Shown here in pieces: positions 32,081-40,119 of a DNA stretch of 64,000 nucleotides; position 1 is the stretch's first letter, and each line of letters begins with the position of its first letter. The notes beneath the pieces were generated by a model. The model was not told the origin of the DNA. It worked only from the letters and a program-made list of their open reading frames with translations, and did not search any database. The DNA comes from Thalassobacillus_A hwangdonensis (GTDB lineage Bacteria > Bacillota > Bacilli > Bacillales > Halobacillaceae), in the NCBI RefSeq assembly GCF_042675915.1, contig NZ_JBHTKL010000005.1, forward strand, positions 1,116,001 to 1,180,000, written 5' to 3'. The position numbers and the translations under genes are program-made.

Positions 32081-32143
32081 TCGAGTGAAAAGAAGGTACC
32101 TTAACGTACCTCTAGTTTCCTATGACTTCATTTATTAAACTCC

Positions 32144-32174
32144 CCCGAAGCGTAATAAGCGCATCGGGTTTTTT
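32144..32174 (+). terminator. Riboswitch-controlled terminator
   Basis: CCCGAAGCG pairs with CGCATCGGG (one A-A mismatch) followed by TTTTTT. An alternative AGGTACC/GTACCT pairing lies at about 32094-32114. This is the expected terminator of the FMN switch. Confidence 0.8.
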
Positions 32175-32253
32175 AATGAAAAAGAATAGACGGAAGCTTT
32201 TCGCTCACCTTCATCGGGATGTGAATCGGAGCTGAAGATGAAGGGAGAGATCG

Positions 32254-32832
32254 ATGATGAACCAATCATCAAAGTTATTCAAGTTGATCGTTTTAGCTAT
32301 TTTCGGAACAATGTCGATGGTACTGATGTTCCTGAACTTCCCACTGCCGTTTCTGCCGCAGTATTTAAAAGTGGATTTTAGTGAAGTGCCGGCATTGATT
32401 GCTGCCATCCTGTTCACACCGGCAGCCGGAGTAATCGTAGAGGGATTGAAGAATTTGTTATATCTCATCTACACAGGTGCGGGTGACCCAGTTGGGGTTG
32501 TTGCGAATTTTGCAGCAGGAGTCTTATTCGTCGTACCAGTAGCTATGCTCTACCATAAAGTGAAGAGCACGAAAGGATTAGTTTCCGGGCTTGTTACTGG
32601 AACGGTTGTCATGGCACTGGGAATGTCAGTGTTGAACTATTTCATCATATTGCCTGCGTATAGCTGGTTCATGGGCTGGGAGACGATGAGCGCCCAGGTG
32701 AAATGGGTGACCGTAGTTGCTGCAATCCTGCCTTTCAATGCATTGAAAGGGATCATTGTTGCGCTATTGTTCGTACCATTATTTGCGAAACTCCAGCCAT
32801 GGATGAGACAGAAACGATTGAACGTAACCTAA
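32254..32832 (+). CDS. ribU: Riboflavin transporter RibU (ECF S component)
   Basis: A 192-residue membrane protein with about 5-6 hydrophobic segments, the riboflavin-binding S component of an energy-coupling-factor transporter. Features: FLNFPLPFLPQYLKVDFSEVPALIAA and FTPAAGVIVEGLKNLLY, typical for RibU/FmnP. The energising EcfA/T genes are elsewhere. GGGAGAGATCG precedes ATG 32254. The upstream FMN riboswitch supports riboflavin as substrate. Confidence 0.95.
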   Translation: MMNQSSKLFKLIVLAIFGTMSMVLMFLNFPLPFLPQYLKVDFSEVPALIAAILFTPAAGVIVEGLKNLLYLIYTGAGDPVGVVANFAAGVLFVVPVAMLYHKVKSTKGLVSGLVTGTVVMALGMSVLNYFIILPAYSWFMGWETMSAQVKWVTVVAAILPFNALKGIIVALLFVPLFAKLQPWMRQKRLNVT

Positions 32833-32844
32833 TAAAAAGCCAAT

Positions 32845-32890
32845 AAAAAAGAGTAAGGAAGTGGCCTGAGCCACATTCCTTACTCTTTTT
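32845..32890. terminator. Bidirectional terminator between ribU and the DksA-like gene
   Basis: AAAAAGAGTAAGGAAGTGGC pairs with GCCACATTCCTTACTCTTTTT around CTGA, with one mismatch. Its right arm overlaps the last codons of the leftward gene. Confidence 0.9.
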
Positions 32891-33257
32891 CCATTTCTTC
32901 TTGTTCTTCCACAGTATAGCGGGCTGTAGGCATTGCCTCCAAACGCTCAAGTGGAATTTCTTTTCCTGATTTTTCACTTTTACCATAGGTGCCTTCTTCA
33001 ATTTTCTTCAATGCATCTTCGATATCCATCATTCGTTCACGTGCCTGTTCATAAAAGGTCTGCTCTTTCGCACGTTCGAATTGATCTGTACCGGAATTAG
33101 CGGGGTGATCCTGAACACTGGATAATTCACCAGTTTCATCGTTCTGATAAGTTTCTTTGGCTTCATCATTGTGATAGTCCTCTAGTTCGGCCTCTGTTTC
33201 TTTTTTCATGGTTACAAGTTTCTCTTTGAATTGCTGCAATTGTTTATCGGATAACAT
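32880..33257 (-). CDS. TraR/DksA-like protein without zinc-finger cysteines
   Basis: A 125-residue protein of the TraR/DksA (YteA/YocK) type. A coiled-coil N-terminal half (QLQQFKEKLVTMKKETEAELED) is followed by the finger region GTYGKSEKSGKEIPLERLEAMPTARY. At the positions where the zinc cysteines lie in canonical members (CxxC), this one has Ser. So it should not bind zinc there. The function is unknown; the Firmicutes branch may not act on RNA polymerase like E. coli DksA. The start follows GGAGGAGACTTCACA. Confidence 0.82.
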   Translation of the reverse strand: MLSDKQLQQFKEKLVTMKKETEAELEDYHNDEAKETYQNDETGELSSVQDHPANSGTDQFERAKEQTFYEQARERMMDIEDALKKIEEGTYGKSEKSGKEIPLERLEAMPTARYTVEEQEEMEKE

Positions 33258-33277
33258 TGTGAAGTCTCCTCCCTGTT

Positions 33278-33673
33278 TCAGGAATTATTTACAGGAACTA
33301 CTCCAATCGTACAACGCGATGTGCAAAGCAATACGTTCTCTTCATCCGTGATTTCGATCGTCCACACCATTGTATTCCTGCCTATGTGTACAGGTAAGGC
33401 GGTTGCGGTCACCAAACCGTCTCGCTTACTTTTGATGTGGTTGGCATTGATTTCAAGTCCGAAAGCGCGGTGGGTCTGGAGGTCGATATTCGCTACAGCA
33501 CCGATGCTCGCTGCTGATTCAGCCAATGCTACATTCGCGCCACCGTGCAGATAGCCAAGTGGCTGGTGGGTCGAAGCATTGACAGGCATCGTCATCACGA
33601 CTTTATCCTTTTCTAGTGTGACAACTTCCATTCCCAGTGCTTCCATCATCGTGTTGGAAAAAGATAGTTCCAT
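33278..33673 (-). CDS. Hotdog-fold thioesterase, candidate DHNA-CoA hydrolase
   Basis: A 131-residue PaaI/YuxO-like hotdog thioesterase. The family motif HGGANVALAESAASIGA (near residue 44) provides the catalytic region. In the menaquinone pathway, DHNA-CoA must be hydrolysed before MenA acts; proteins of this family (YuxO/MenI) are candidates. Its place beside menA supports that, but substrate assignment is inference. GATGATGAACGATG-type context surrounds the ATG; no clear AGGAGG is visible. Confidence 0.85.
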   Translation of the reverse strand: MELSFSNTMMEALGMEVVTLEKDKVVMTMPVNASTHQPLGYLHGGANVALAESAASIGAVANIDLQTHRAFGLEINANHIKSKRDGLVTATALPVHIGRNTMVWTIEITDEENVLLCTSRCTIGVVPVNNS

Positions 33674-33756
33674 CGTTCATCATCCTTTTGTAAGTATTTC
33701 CCCAGATATGTATCTTAAAACATGGGTGAGGGGAGGTATGCGTTGTAATCAGATAT

Positions 33757-33782
33757 GAAAAAAGCGGCATCGGTGTGCCGCT
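33757..33782 (-). terminator. Terminator of menA (leftward)
   Basis: AGCGGCA pairs with TGCCGCT around TCGGTG; the A-run on the left gives the U-tract. Confidence 0.85.
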
Positions 33783-33786
33783 GATC

Positions 33787-34725
33787 TCAGAGAGGAAAAT
33801 ATAATTGAATCAGTAATGATAAGCCGAGCAAAGCTCCGTAAATTGTGTTGGTCTGTGCAGTGGCTTTCATAGCAGGCATCATTTCAAGTGGCATCGACTT
33901 TCCTATAAAACCTTTCACTGCTTTGATGGCTTTCTTGATGCTCAGCAATGTCAGCAGACTCCACAATGGCAGCATTCCAACTGCAATGAATACAATTGTC
34001 AGCCCGTAAGCAAGTACGAACATTGTCGCCAGAAAATAAATCGCATTTTTTCTTCCAAGCAGGATTGCAATCGTCTTTCTCCCGTTTTTCTTATCCCCAT
34101 CCAAATCTCTGATGTTATTTGCAAGCAGGATTGCACCTACGAAGATGGCTACAGGTATGGATACCCAGAGTACAGTAGCGGTGATTTGAAGTAAATGGAT
34201 ATAATAGCTGATGCCAATGATGACTGTACCCATGAAAAAGCCGGCAACAATTTCTCCGAATGGTGTATAAGCGATTGGGTATGGTCCGCCTGTGTACAAG
34301 TAGCCGAAAAGCATGGAGACCAAGCCGATCCCAGCAATCCACCAGCTGGAGGATGCACAAATATAGATTCCTAGAAGCATTGCAATACCGAAGAATCCTA
34401 GTGCAAGTCCAAGGACTGTTCGAGGTGAGATACCATCACGTACGATTGTGCCACCTATTCCGACTGACTGTTCATTATCAAGGCCGCGTTTGAAGTCATA
34501 ATATTCATTGAACATATTGGTTGCTGCCTGAATGAGCAAGGAAGCGAGCAGCATTGCAGCAAACAATGGAAGGTCGACGTTTCCATCGAGTGCAGCCAGC
34601 ATGGTTCCAACAAAGACGGGTACGAATGCGGCCGTCAGTGTATGGGGACGTAAAAGTCGCCACCAAACCTGGAATCCTTCTTTTTCATTCAGCGATGATT
34701 TAATGTTAGGTTGTGCAGGGTTCAT
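33787..34725 (-). CDS. menA: 1,4-dihydroxy-2-naphthoate polyprenyltransferase
   Basis: A 312-residue UbiA-superfamily membrane prenyltransferase that joins DHNA and polyprenyl diphosphate in menaquinone synthesis. The aspartate-rich motifs are NEYYDFKRGLD (near residue 75) and NNIRDLDGDKKNGRKT (near residue 195). About 8-9 helices. ATG 34725 follows AAGGAG-AAAAAGATC, a good ribosome site; ATG 34743 would put that site within the gene. It is divergent from the menFDHB operon. Confidence 0.95.
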   Translation of the reverse strand: MNPAQPNIKSSLNEKEGFQVWWRLLRPHTLTAAFVPVFVGTMLAALDGNVDLPLFAAMLLASLLIQAATNMFNEYYDFKRGLDNEQSVGIGGTIVRDGISPRTVLGLALGFFGIAMLLGIYICASSSWWIAGIGLVSMLFGYLYTGGPYPIAYTPFGEIVAGFFMGTVIIGISYYIHLLQITATVLWVSIPVAIFVGAILLANNIRDLDGDKKNGRKTIAILLGRKNAIYFLATMFVLAYGLTIVFIAVGMLPLWSLLTLLSIKKAIKAVKGFIGKSMPLEMMPAMKATAQTNTIYGALLGLSLLIQLYFPL

Positions 34726-34839
34726 GATCTTTTTCTCCTTCATCTTGTAACGGTAGTGATACTAATCAATCTTAAGTGTATGGAAACAGGGAAATCGTGT
34801 CAATATCAGTGATTGGAATCAATAGGAAGTAAGCCTTTC

Positions 34840-34868
34840 TTGAGTCGGAGCGGAAAAGGGAATAAAAT
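34840..34868 (+). promoter_or_regulatory. Candidate promoter upstream of menF
   Basis: TTGAGT (34840-34845), 17 bases, TAAAAT (34863-34868). A second -10 like box, TATAAT at 34922-34927, is closer to menF but has no clear -35. Either could drive menF. Confidence 0.4.
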
Positions 34869-34985
34869 AGAGGAGGAGCCTTTTGGAATGGCTATGACTG
34901 TCGTTTTTCCAAAGGGTTTATTATAATGGTCTTGTGACTTTTTATTTCAAAATAATAACATTCCTGATTTTCAGGAGGGAACCCT

Positions 34986-36398
34986 ATGATTTTAACGAAA
35001 AATGCAACACGCGATGAAGTAATTCAACAGGTATTGACGGAGGCGGTGCGTACCAGTGAACCTCAGCTGATCAGCCTCGTTGAAAAAATAGATCCGATCG
35101 ATCCCTTTCTTTTCTATGCAGAAGGAACAACGATTGCTGACCACCGTACATTTTGGAAAAGTGCGGAAGGGGATGTTGTCATTGCTGGCGTCGGTAGTGT
35201 CACGCGTCTACGGGCGAGCAAGGGAGATAGATTCACAGAATTAGAGAATCAATGGAAATCATTGATGGAAGAAGCAGTCGTCTATGATCAGTACGATCAG
35301 AAAGGTACAGGACCTGTAGCACTTGGAGGATTCAGTTTCGATCCTAAGAAAAAAAGAACAGAGCTGTGGAAGAACTTTCCTGACCACCAGATGACCGTTC
35401 CTTCCTATTTGCTGACTAAAAATGGGAGCGAGCATTATTTTACAATCAATGCGCTCGTGTTTCCTGATGATCATAAAGAACAGCTGAAGTTCCAATGGGA
35501 CCAGGATCGTGAACGTCTCCTTTCTGCGACAAGTCACGACTTTATTCCCCCGGAAATAATCGCAAAGGAAGAAATCGATCCGGAAGAGTGGAAGCAATCC
35601 GTAAAGAAGGCTACTGAAGATATTCTTAACGGTAAGCTGGACAAAGTTGTCTTAGCGCGAGAGCTGCAGTTGGTATTTGATGAAAAAATCGATCCTGCTC
35701 AAGTTCTGCAGCACCTGGAGGATTCCCAGTCCAACAGTTATCTGTTCGCGATCGAGAGTGATGGCGATTATTTCGTAGGTGCCACACCTGAACGGCTCGT
35801 GAAGGTTGAAAACCGTGAGCTCACTTCAGCATGTCTTGCAGGAACAGTGCCAAGAGGAGCTACGGACGAGGAAGATCGACTTTTAGGTGAATCGTTATTG
35901 AACGATGAAAAGAACCTTGAAGAGCATGGATACGTTGTGCAAATGATACGCGACGCCGTGGAGGCTTGCAGTGAGGAAGTGGATATTCCGGAACATCCGG
36001 TTTTATATCCTCTGAAAAATTTGCAGCATTTGTACACGCCTGTACATGCGAAGTTGAACGAAGAGCATACGTTGCTCGATGTCGTTTCAAGGCTGCACCC
36101 TACACCTGCGCTTGGCGGGTTGCCGTCTGCTGATGCCGTCGATTATATCAGGGGAAAAGAACAGTTGGATCGAGGCTGGTACGCTGGTCCAGTAGGCTGG
36201 TTCGATTCAAGGCAGAATGGTGAGTTCGCCGTTGCCATCCGTTCCGCATTGTTACGTAAGGATCGAGCGTCCCTATTTTCCGGCTGTGGAGTCGTAAAAG
36301 ACTCTATTCCGGAGGATGAATATGAAGAAACAGCAGTCAAGCTCATGCCGATGCTGTCAGTCTTAGGAGGAGCACCATGGACCACACTGAAACAATGA
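34986..36398 (+). CDS. menF: Isochorismate synthase MenF
   Basis: A 470-residue chorismate-utilising enzyme that makes isochorismate, the first step of menaquinone synthesis. The C-terminal domain shows KVVLARELQ, HPTPALGGLPSADAVDYI and GWFDSRQNGEFAVAIRSAL, the active-site and magnesium-binding parts. CAGGAGGGAACCCT precedes ATG 34986. It overlaps menD by 22 bases, so the two are translated in tandem. Confidence 0.95.
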   Translation: MILTKNATRDEVIQQVLTEAVRTSEPQLISLVEKIDPIDPFLFYAEGTTIADHRTFWKSAEGDVVIAGVGSVTRLRASKGDRFTELENQWKSLMEEAVVYDQYDQKGTGPVALGGFSFDPKKKRTELWKNFPDHQMTVPSYLLTKNGSEHYFTINALVFPDDHKEQLKFQWDQDRERLLSATSHDFIPPEIIAKEEIDPEEWKQSVKKATEDILNGKLDKVVLARELQLVFDEKIDPAQVLQHLEDSQSNSYLFAIESDGDYFVGATPERLVKVENRELTSACLAGTVPRGATDEEDRLLGESLLNDEKNLEEHGYVVQMIRDAVEACSEEVDIPEHPVLYPLKNLQHLYTPVHAKLNEEHTLLDVVSRLHPTPALGGLPSADAVDYIRGKEQLDRGWYAGPVGWFDSRQNGEFAVAIRSALLRKDRASLFSGCGVVKDSIPEDEYEETAVKLMPMLSVLGGAPWTTLKQ

Positions 36399-38113
36399 CA
36401 CGATATATTGCTGCATTCATTCAAAGTCTAGTTGAAGCCGGCTTGAAGGATGTAGTCATTTCACCAGGATCAAGGTCGACGCCACTTGCGATGACATGCG
36501 CTGAACACCCTGAAGTCAATCATTGGGTGAATCTCGATGAACGTTCTGCAGGTTTCTTTGCCTTAGGTATCGCGAAAGAGCAGCAACTGCCGGTTGCCTT
36601 GATATGTACGTCCGGGACGGCTGCAGCAAATTACTATCCTGCAATCGTAGAGGCCTATTACAGTAGAATTCCTTTGGTTGTCCTGACCGCTGATCGGCCT
36701 CATGAATTGCGTGATACTGGAGCACCTCAGGCAATTGAACAGATTAAGCTGTATGGAGATTATGTGAAATGGTTTCATGATCTTGCGTTACCTGAGGCAC
36801 AGCCATCCATGCTTAACTATGCTGCACGAACCGCTGCTCGTGCTGTCCACGAGGCGGAGCATGGGAATAGCGGTCCTGTTCACATCAACATCCCGCTGAG
36901 AGAGCCGTTAGTACCTGACTTTACACTTTCAGAATTATGGAAGCCGCTGGCGATTGAACCGCCTCTTACAGGGAAACGGAAACTTGGTGAACAGGAAGTT
37001 GAATGGCTTCTTAAACAATTGGACGGTAAACATAACGGCCTTCTCGTAGTTGGACCGCAAACCGATCCGGCTTTAGGAGCCTCTGTCGATGAACTTGCTA
37101 CAAAGTGTAATCTTCCGGTACTTGCTGATCCATTGTCAGGCATACGTGCGGGGCAACATGGTAAAGCGAACATCATTGAAACGTACGATGCCATCCTGAA
37201 GTCAAAAAGATTGAAAGAGGCTCTCCGTCCGGATTTCATCATCCGCTTCGGTGCTATGCCTATATCTAAAGCATATTTGCAATGGCTGCAGACTTTGGAT
37301 GAAACGAACCAAATCGTTGTCGAATCCGAAGCAGGCTACCGAGAACCATCCGGAACACAAACGACGTTCCTCTACGGGGATAGCACAAATTTATGTGAAA
37401 TGTTGAGCTCTTCAATGGATGAACAACATAAAAGCTCTGGAGAATGGCTGGAAAAGTGGCAGTCGATGAATCGTACGGCAAAAGATTTTCTTCTGACGAA
37501 GAGTGACCGCGAGTTGAATGAAGGACATGTCGTGTCAGAACTGTCGTCTCTTATGCCGGAAGAATCGATCCTGTTTGCTGGTAACAGCATGCCAATCAGA
37601 GATGTCGATACCTTTTTCATGACAACTCCTAAGAATATCGCCATCATGGCAAATCGAGGCGGGAATGGAATAGATGGGGTAACATCTGCTGCGCTTGGAG
37701 CAGGAGTGTACGGTAAACCGGTGACACTGCTGATCGGTGACTTATCGTTTTTTCATGATATGAACGGGTTGATGGCAGCTAAACAATATGGATTGAATCT
37801 TACTGTCGTACTCATTAACAATGATGGCGGGGGAATCTTCTCCTATCTTCCACAGGCAGCTCATCCGAAGCATTTCCAGTCGCTCTTTGAGACGCCTATG
37901 GGGCTTGATTTCAAAAAAGCAGTTGAACTCTACGATGGAAGCTATCATTCTGTCGACAACTGGGATGCATTCGATAACGCAGTCCGTGCAAGCTATCATG
38001 GGGAAGGTCTGCATGTCGTCGAGGTAAGGACCAACAAGGCAGATAATGTTTCCTTCCATAAAGCTAAATGGAAGACGATTGAAGAAATGCTTATACAGCA
38101 ACTGGAAGGTTGA
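36377..38113 (+). CDS. menD: SEPHCHC synthase MenD
   Basis: A 578-residue thiamine-diphosphate enzyme, 2-succinyl-5-enolpyruvyl-6-hydroxy-3-cyclohexene-1-carboxylate synthase. The N-terminal SPGSRSTPLA is characteristic, the ThDP/Mg2+ motif is GDLSFFHDMNGL to NNDGGGIF (near residues 455-490). GGAGGAGCACC precedes ATG 36377, inside the end of menF. Its stop overlaps the first possible start of menH. Confidence 0.96.
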   Translation: MDHTETMTRYIAAFIQSLVEAGLKDVVISPGSRSTPLAMTCAEHPEVNHWVNLDERSAGFFALGIAKEQQLPVALICTSGTAAANYYPAIVEAYYSRIPLVVLTADRPHELRDTGAPQAIEQIKLYGDYVKWFHDLALPEAQPSMLNYAARTAARAVHEAEHGNSGPVHINIPLREPLVPDFTLSELWKPLAIEPPLTGKRKLGEQEVEWLLKQLDGKHNGLLVVGPQTDPALGASVDELATKCNLPVLADPLSGIRAGQHGKANIIETYDAILKSKRLKEALRPDFIIRFGAMPISKAYLQWLQTLDETNQIVVESEAGYREPSGTQTTFLYGDSTNLCEMLSSSMDEQHKSSGEWLEKWQSMNRTAKDFLLTKSDRELNEGHVVSELSSLMPEESILFAGNSMPIRDVDTFFMTTPKNIAIMANRGGNGIDGVTSAALGAGVYGKPVTLLIGDLSFFHDMNGLMAAKQYGLNLTVVLINNDGGGIFSYLPQAAHPKHFQSLFETPMGLDFKKAVELYDGSYHSVDNWDAFDNAVRASYHGEGLHVVEVRTNKADNVSFHKAKWKTIEEMLIQQLEG

Positions 38114-38118
38114 TTGAA

Positions 38119-38922
38119 TTGTTCTATGAGGTAAATGGTACAAGCTATTGGGTTGAGGAGAGCGGTGAAGGAGAGCCGATCGTCTTTTTGCATGGCTTCA
38201 CTTCCAGCTCAAAGACTTGGGAAACGGTGTTGCCCTATATCCGTGATGATTATCGCAAAATTGTAGTCGATCTTCCCGGACACGGCTGCACCACCAGTCA
38301 CAATGGAATGCCTGATACGATGGAAGCGCTGTGTGAGGAATTGGCCCAATTGCTTCAACAGTTAGGGGTCGATCGGACCTCCCTTGTCGGATATTCTATG
38401 GGAGGCAGAACAGCCCTGTCCTTTGCAGTCACTCACCCTGAGCTTGTCGATAAGCTTGTCCTTGCAAGCGCCTCCCCGGGCCTTGACTCTACAGAGGAAC
38501 AACTGGCTCGTCAGGCAAAGGATGAGACACTTGCGCAGTTCATCGAAAAAGAAGGAATCGAAGCATTCGTCAGTTACTGGGAAAACATCCCGCTTTTCCG
38601 GACCCAGAAGCAGCTGCCACCCGATGTGCGTGAAAAAGTGAGAAAAGAACGCATCGATCAGTCAGCTGCAGGTTTAGCAGCATCGCTTCGCAGTGTAGGA
38701 ACGGGCGTGCAGCCTTCATGGTGGTCGAAGCTCGGAGAACTGGAATTACCTACTTGCCTGATCGTCGGGGAACTCGATGATAAGTTCGTCCGTATCAACA
38801 AAAGGATGCTGGATGAACTGAAACAAGCTGAAATGCATGTCGTTCCAGGCGTCGGCCATGCGGTCCATGTAGAAACCCCACGAGTTTTTGCTGAACATGT
38901 CAACAAATTCATGGTACAATAG
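38119..38922 (+). CDS. menH: SHCHC synthase MenH (alpha/beta hydrolase)
   Basis: A 267-residue alpha/beta hydrolase in the men operon, taken as MenH. The oxyanion loop HGFTSSSKTW is near residue 25, the nucleophile is Ser in GYSMGGR (near residue 95), and the His is in GVGHAVHVE at the C-terminus. I chose TTG 38119, 9 bases after GGAAGG; TTG 38110 would leave no spacing. In B. subtilis menF-D-H-B are in the same order. Confidence 0.92.
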   Translation: MFYEVNGTSYWVEESGEGEPIVFLHGFTSSSKTWETVLPYIRDDYRKIVVDLPGHGCTTSHNGMPDTMEALCEELAQLLQQLGVDRTSLVGYSMGGRTALSFAVTHPELVDKLVLASASPGLDSTEEQLARQAKDETLAQFIEKEGIEAFVSYWENIPLFRTQKQLPPDVREKVRKERIDQSAAGLAASLRSVGTGVQPSWWSKLGELELPTCLIVGELDDKFVRINKRMLDELKQAEMHVVPGVGHAVHVETPRVFAEHVNKFMVQ

Positions 38923-38955
38923 GAAAGTGAAATCGCTATAAAGGAGGATACATTC

Positions 38956-39774
38956 ATGGCAATTGAATGGGTAAACGAACGTAAATACGAAGATATACTT
39001 TATGAAACGTATGATGGAATTGCAAAAATCACAATCAATCGTCCGGAAGTACGTAATTCGTTCCGTCCAAAGACGGTTACTGAATTGATTGATGCATTTG
39101 CATGGGCTCGTGATGATTCCAATATTGGTGTAATCGTGCTTGCCGGTGCTGGCGATGATGCATTCTGTGCTGGTGGAGACCAGAAAGTGCGTGGTCATGG
39201 CGGATACGTAGGAGATGACCAGATTCCACGTCTGAATGTACTTGATTTACAGCGTCTGATCCGTGTCATCCCTAAACCGGTTGTAGCAATGGTATCCGGT
39301 TATGCAATTGGTGGCGGACATGTACTACATATCGTCTGTGACTTGACGATTGCTGCGGATAACGCTATCTTCGGTCAGACCGGCCCTAAAGTCGGAAGCT
39401 TTGATGCCGGATATGGTGCTGGACTGCTTGCACGTATGGTAGGGCACAAGAAAGCTCGTGAAATTTGGTTCCTATGCCGCCAGTATTCGGCTAAAGAAGC
39501 GATGGATATGGGAATGGTCAACACAGTTGTACCATTAGAGAAATTGGAAGAAGAAACGGTTCAGTGGTGTTCTGAAATGCTTGAGAAATCACCGACTGCT
39601 CTTCGCTTCCTGAAAGCATCCTTCAATGCAGATACAGACGGACTTGCCGGCCTGCAGCAAATGGGTGGAGACGCGACACTTCTTTACTACACGACAGATG
39701 AAGCTAAAGAAGGCCGTGACGCATTCAAAGAAAAGAGAAAACCGGACTTCAAACAGTTCCCAAGGTTCCCTTGA
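38956..39774 (+). CDS. menB: 1,4-dihydroxy-2-naphthoyl-CoA synthase
   Basis: A 272-residue crotonase-fold enzyme that closes the second ring from OSB-CoA. Recognisable stretches: AGAGDDAFCAGGDQKVRG, VSGYAIGGGHVLH and GQTGPKVGSFDAGYG. AAGGAGGATACATTC precedes ATG 38956. It ends the menFDHB group; a terminator and a hairpin repeat separate it from menEC. Confidence 0.97.
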   Translation: MAIEWVNERKYEDILYETYDGIAKITINRPEVRNSFRPKTVTELIDAFAWARDDSNIGVIVLAGAGDDAFCAGGDQKVRGHGGYVGDDQIPRLNVLDLQRLIRVIPKPVVAMVSGYAIGGGHVLHIVCDLTIAADNAIFGQTGPKVGSFDAGYGAGLLARMVGHKKAREIWFLCRQYSAKEAMDMGMVNTVVPLEKLEEETVQWCSEMLEKSPTALRFLKASFNADTDGLAGLQQMGGDATLLYYTTDEAKEGRDAFKEKRKPDFKQFPRFP

Positions 39775-39799
39775 TCGTTTGAAGCTGAATAAAACTATT

Positions 39800-39840
39800 G
39801 AAGCATCAGGCCATGCCCACCAGCAAGGCCTGATGCTTTA
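39800..39840 (+). terminator. Terminator after menB
   Basis: AAGCATCAGGCC pairs with GGCCTGATGCTT around a 14-base loop; the T-run is short (TTTACTCATTTT), so it may be partial. Confidence 0.7.
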
Positions 39841-39920
39841 CTCATTTTACATTCATGTTTTGCTAACCAAAAGAGTTTCCTAAAGTGACTTTTATGATTT
39901 CGAGATGGTTTAAGTGTTAA

Positions 39921-40038
39921 GGACGTTTGGGAAGGACTCGCTTTCCTGTGGGGGAACTGCCAAGCCTCCTCAGGCTTCGCCTTGTGGGGTCTAGCCTAGC
40001 TCCTTCTCCCACGGGAGTCTCGCCCTTCCCAAACGTCC
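39921..40038. repeat. Dispersed hairpin repeat, copy C
   Basis: The outer arms GGACGTTTGGGAAGG and CCTTCCCAAACGTCC are perfectly complementary (15 bp). Inside are CGCTTTCCTGTGGG, CCAAGCCTCCTCAGGC, GTGGGGTCTAGCC and CCACGGGAGTCTCGCC. It lies in the 345-base gap between menB and menE. Confidence 0.85.
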
Positions 40039-40119
40039 TATACCGTATGTGTTCTCGAAATCACTATCAATCACCCTCACATTAAGAAAAACATAATAAA
40101 ATTTGAAGGAGGGGTAGCT

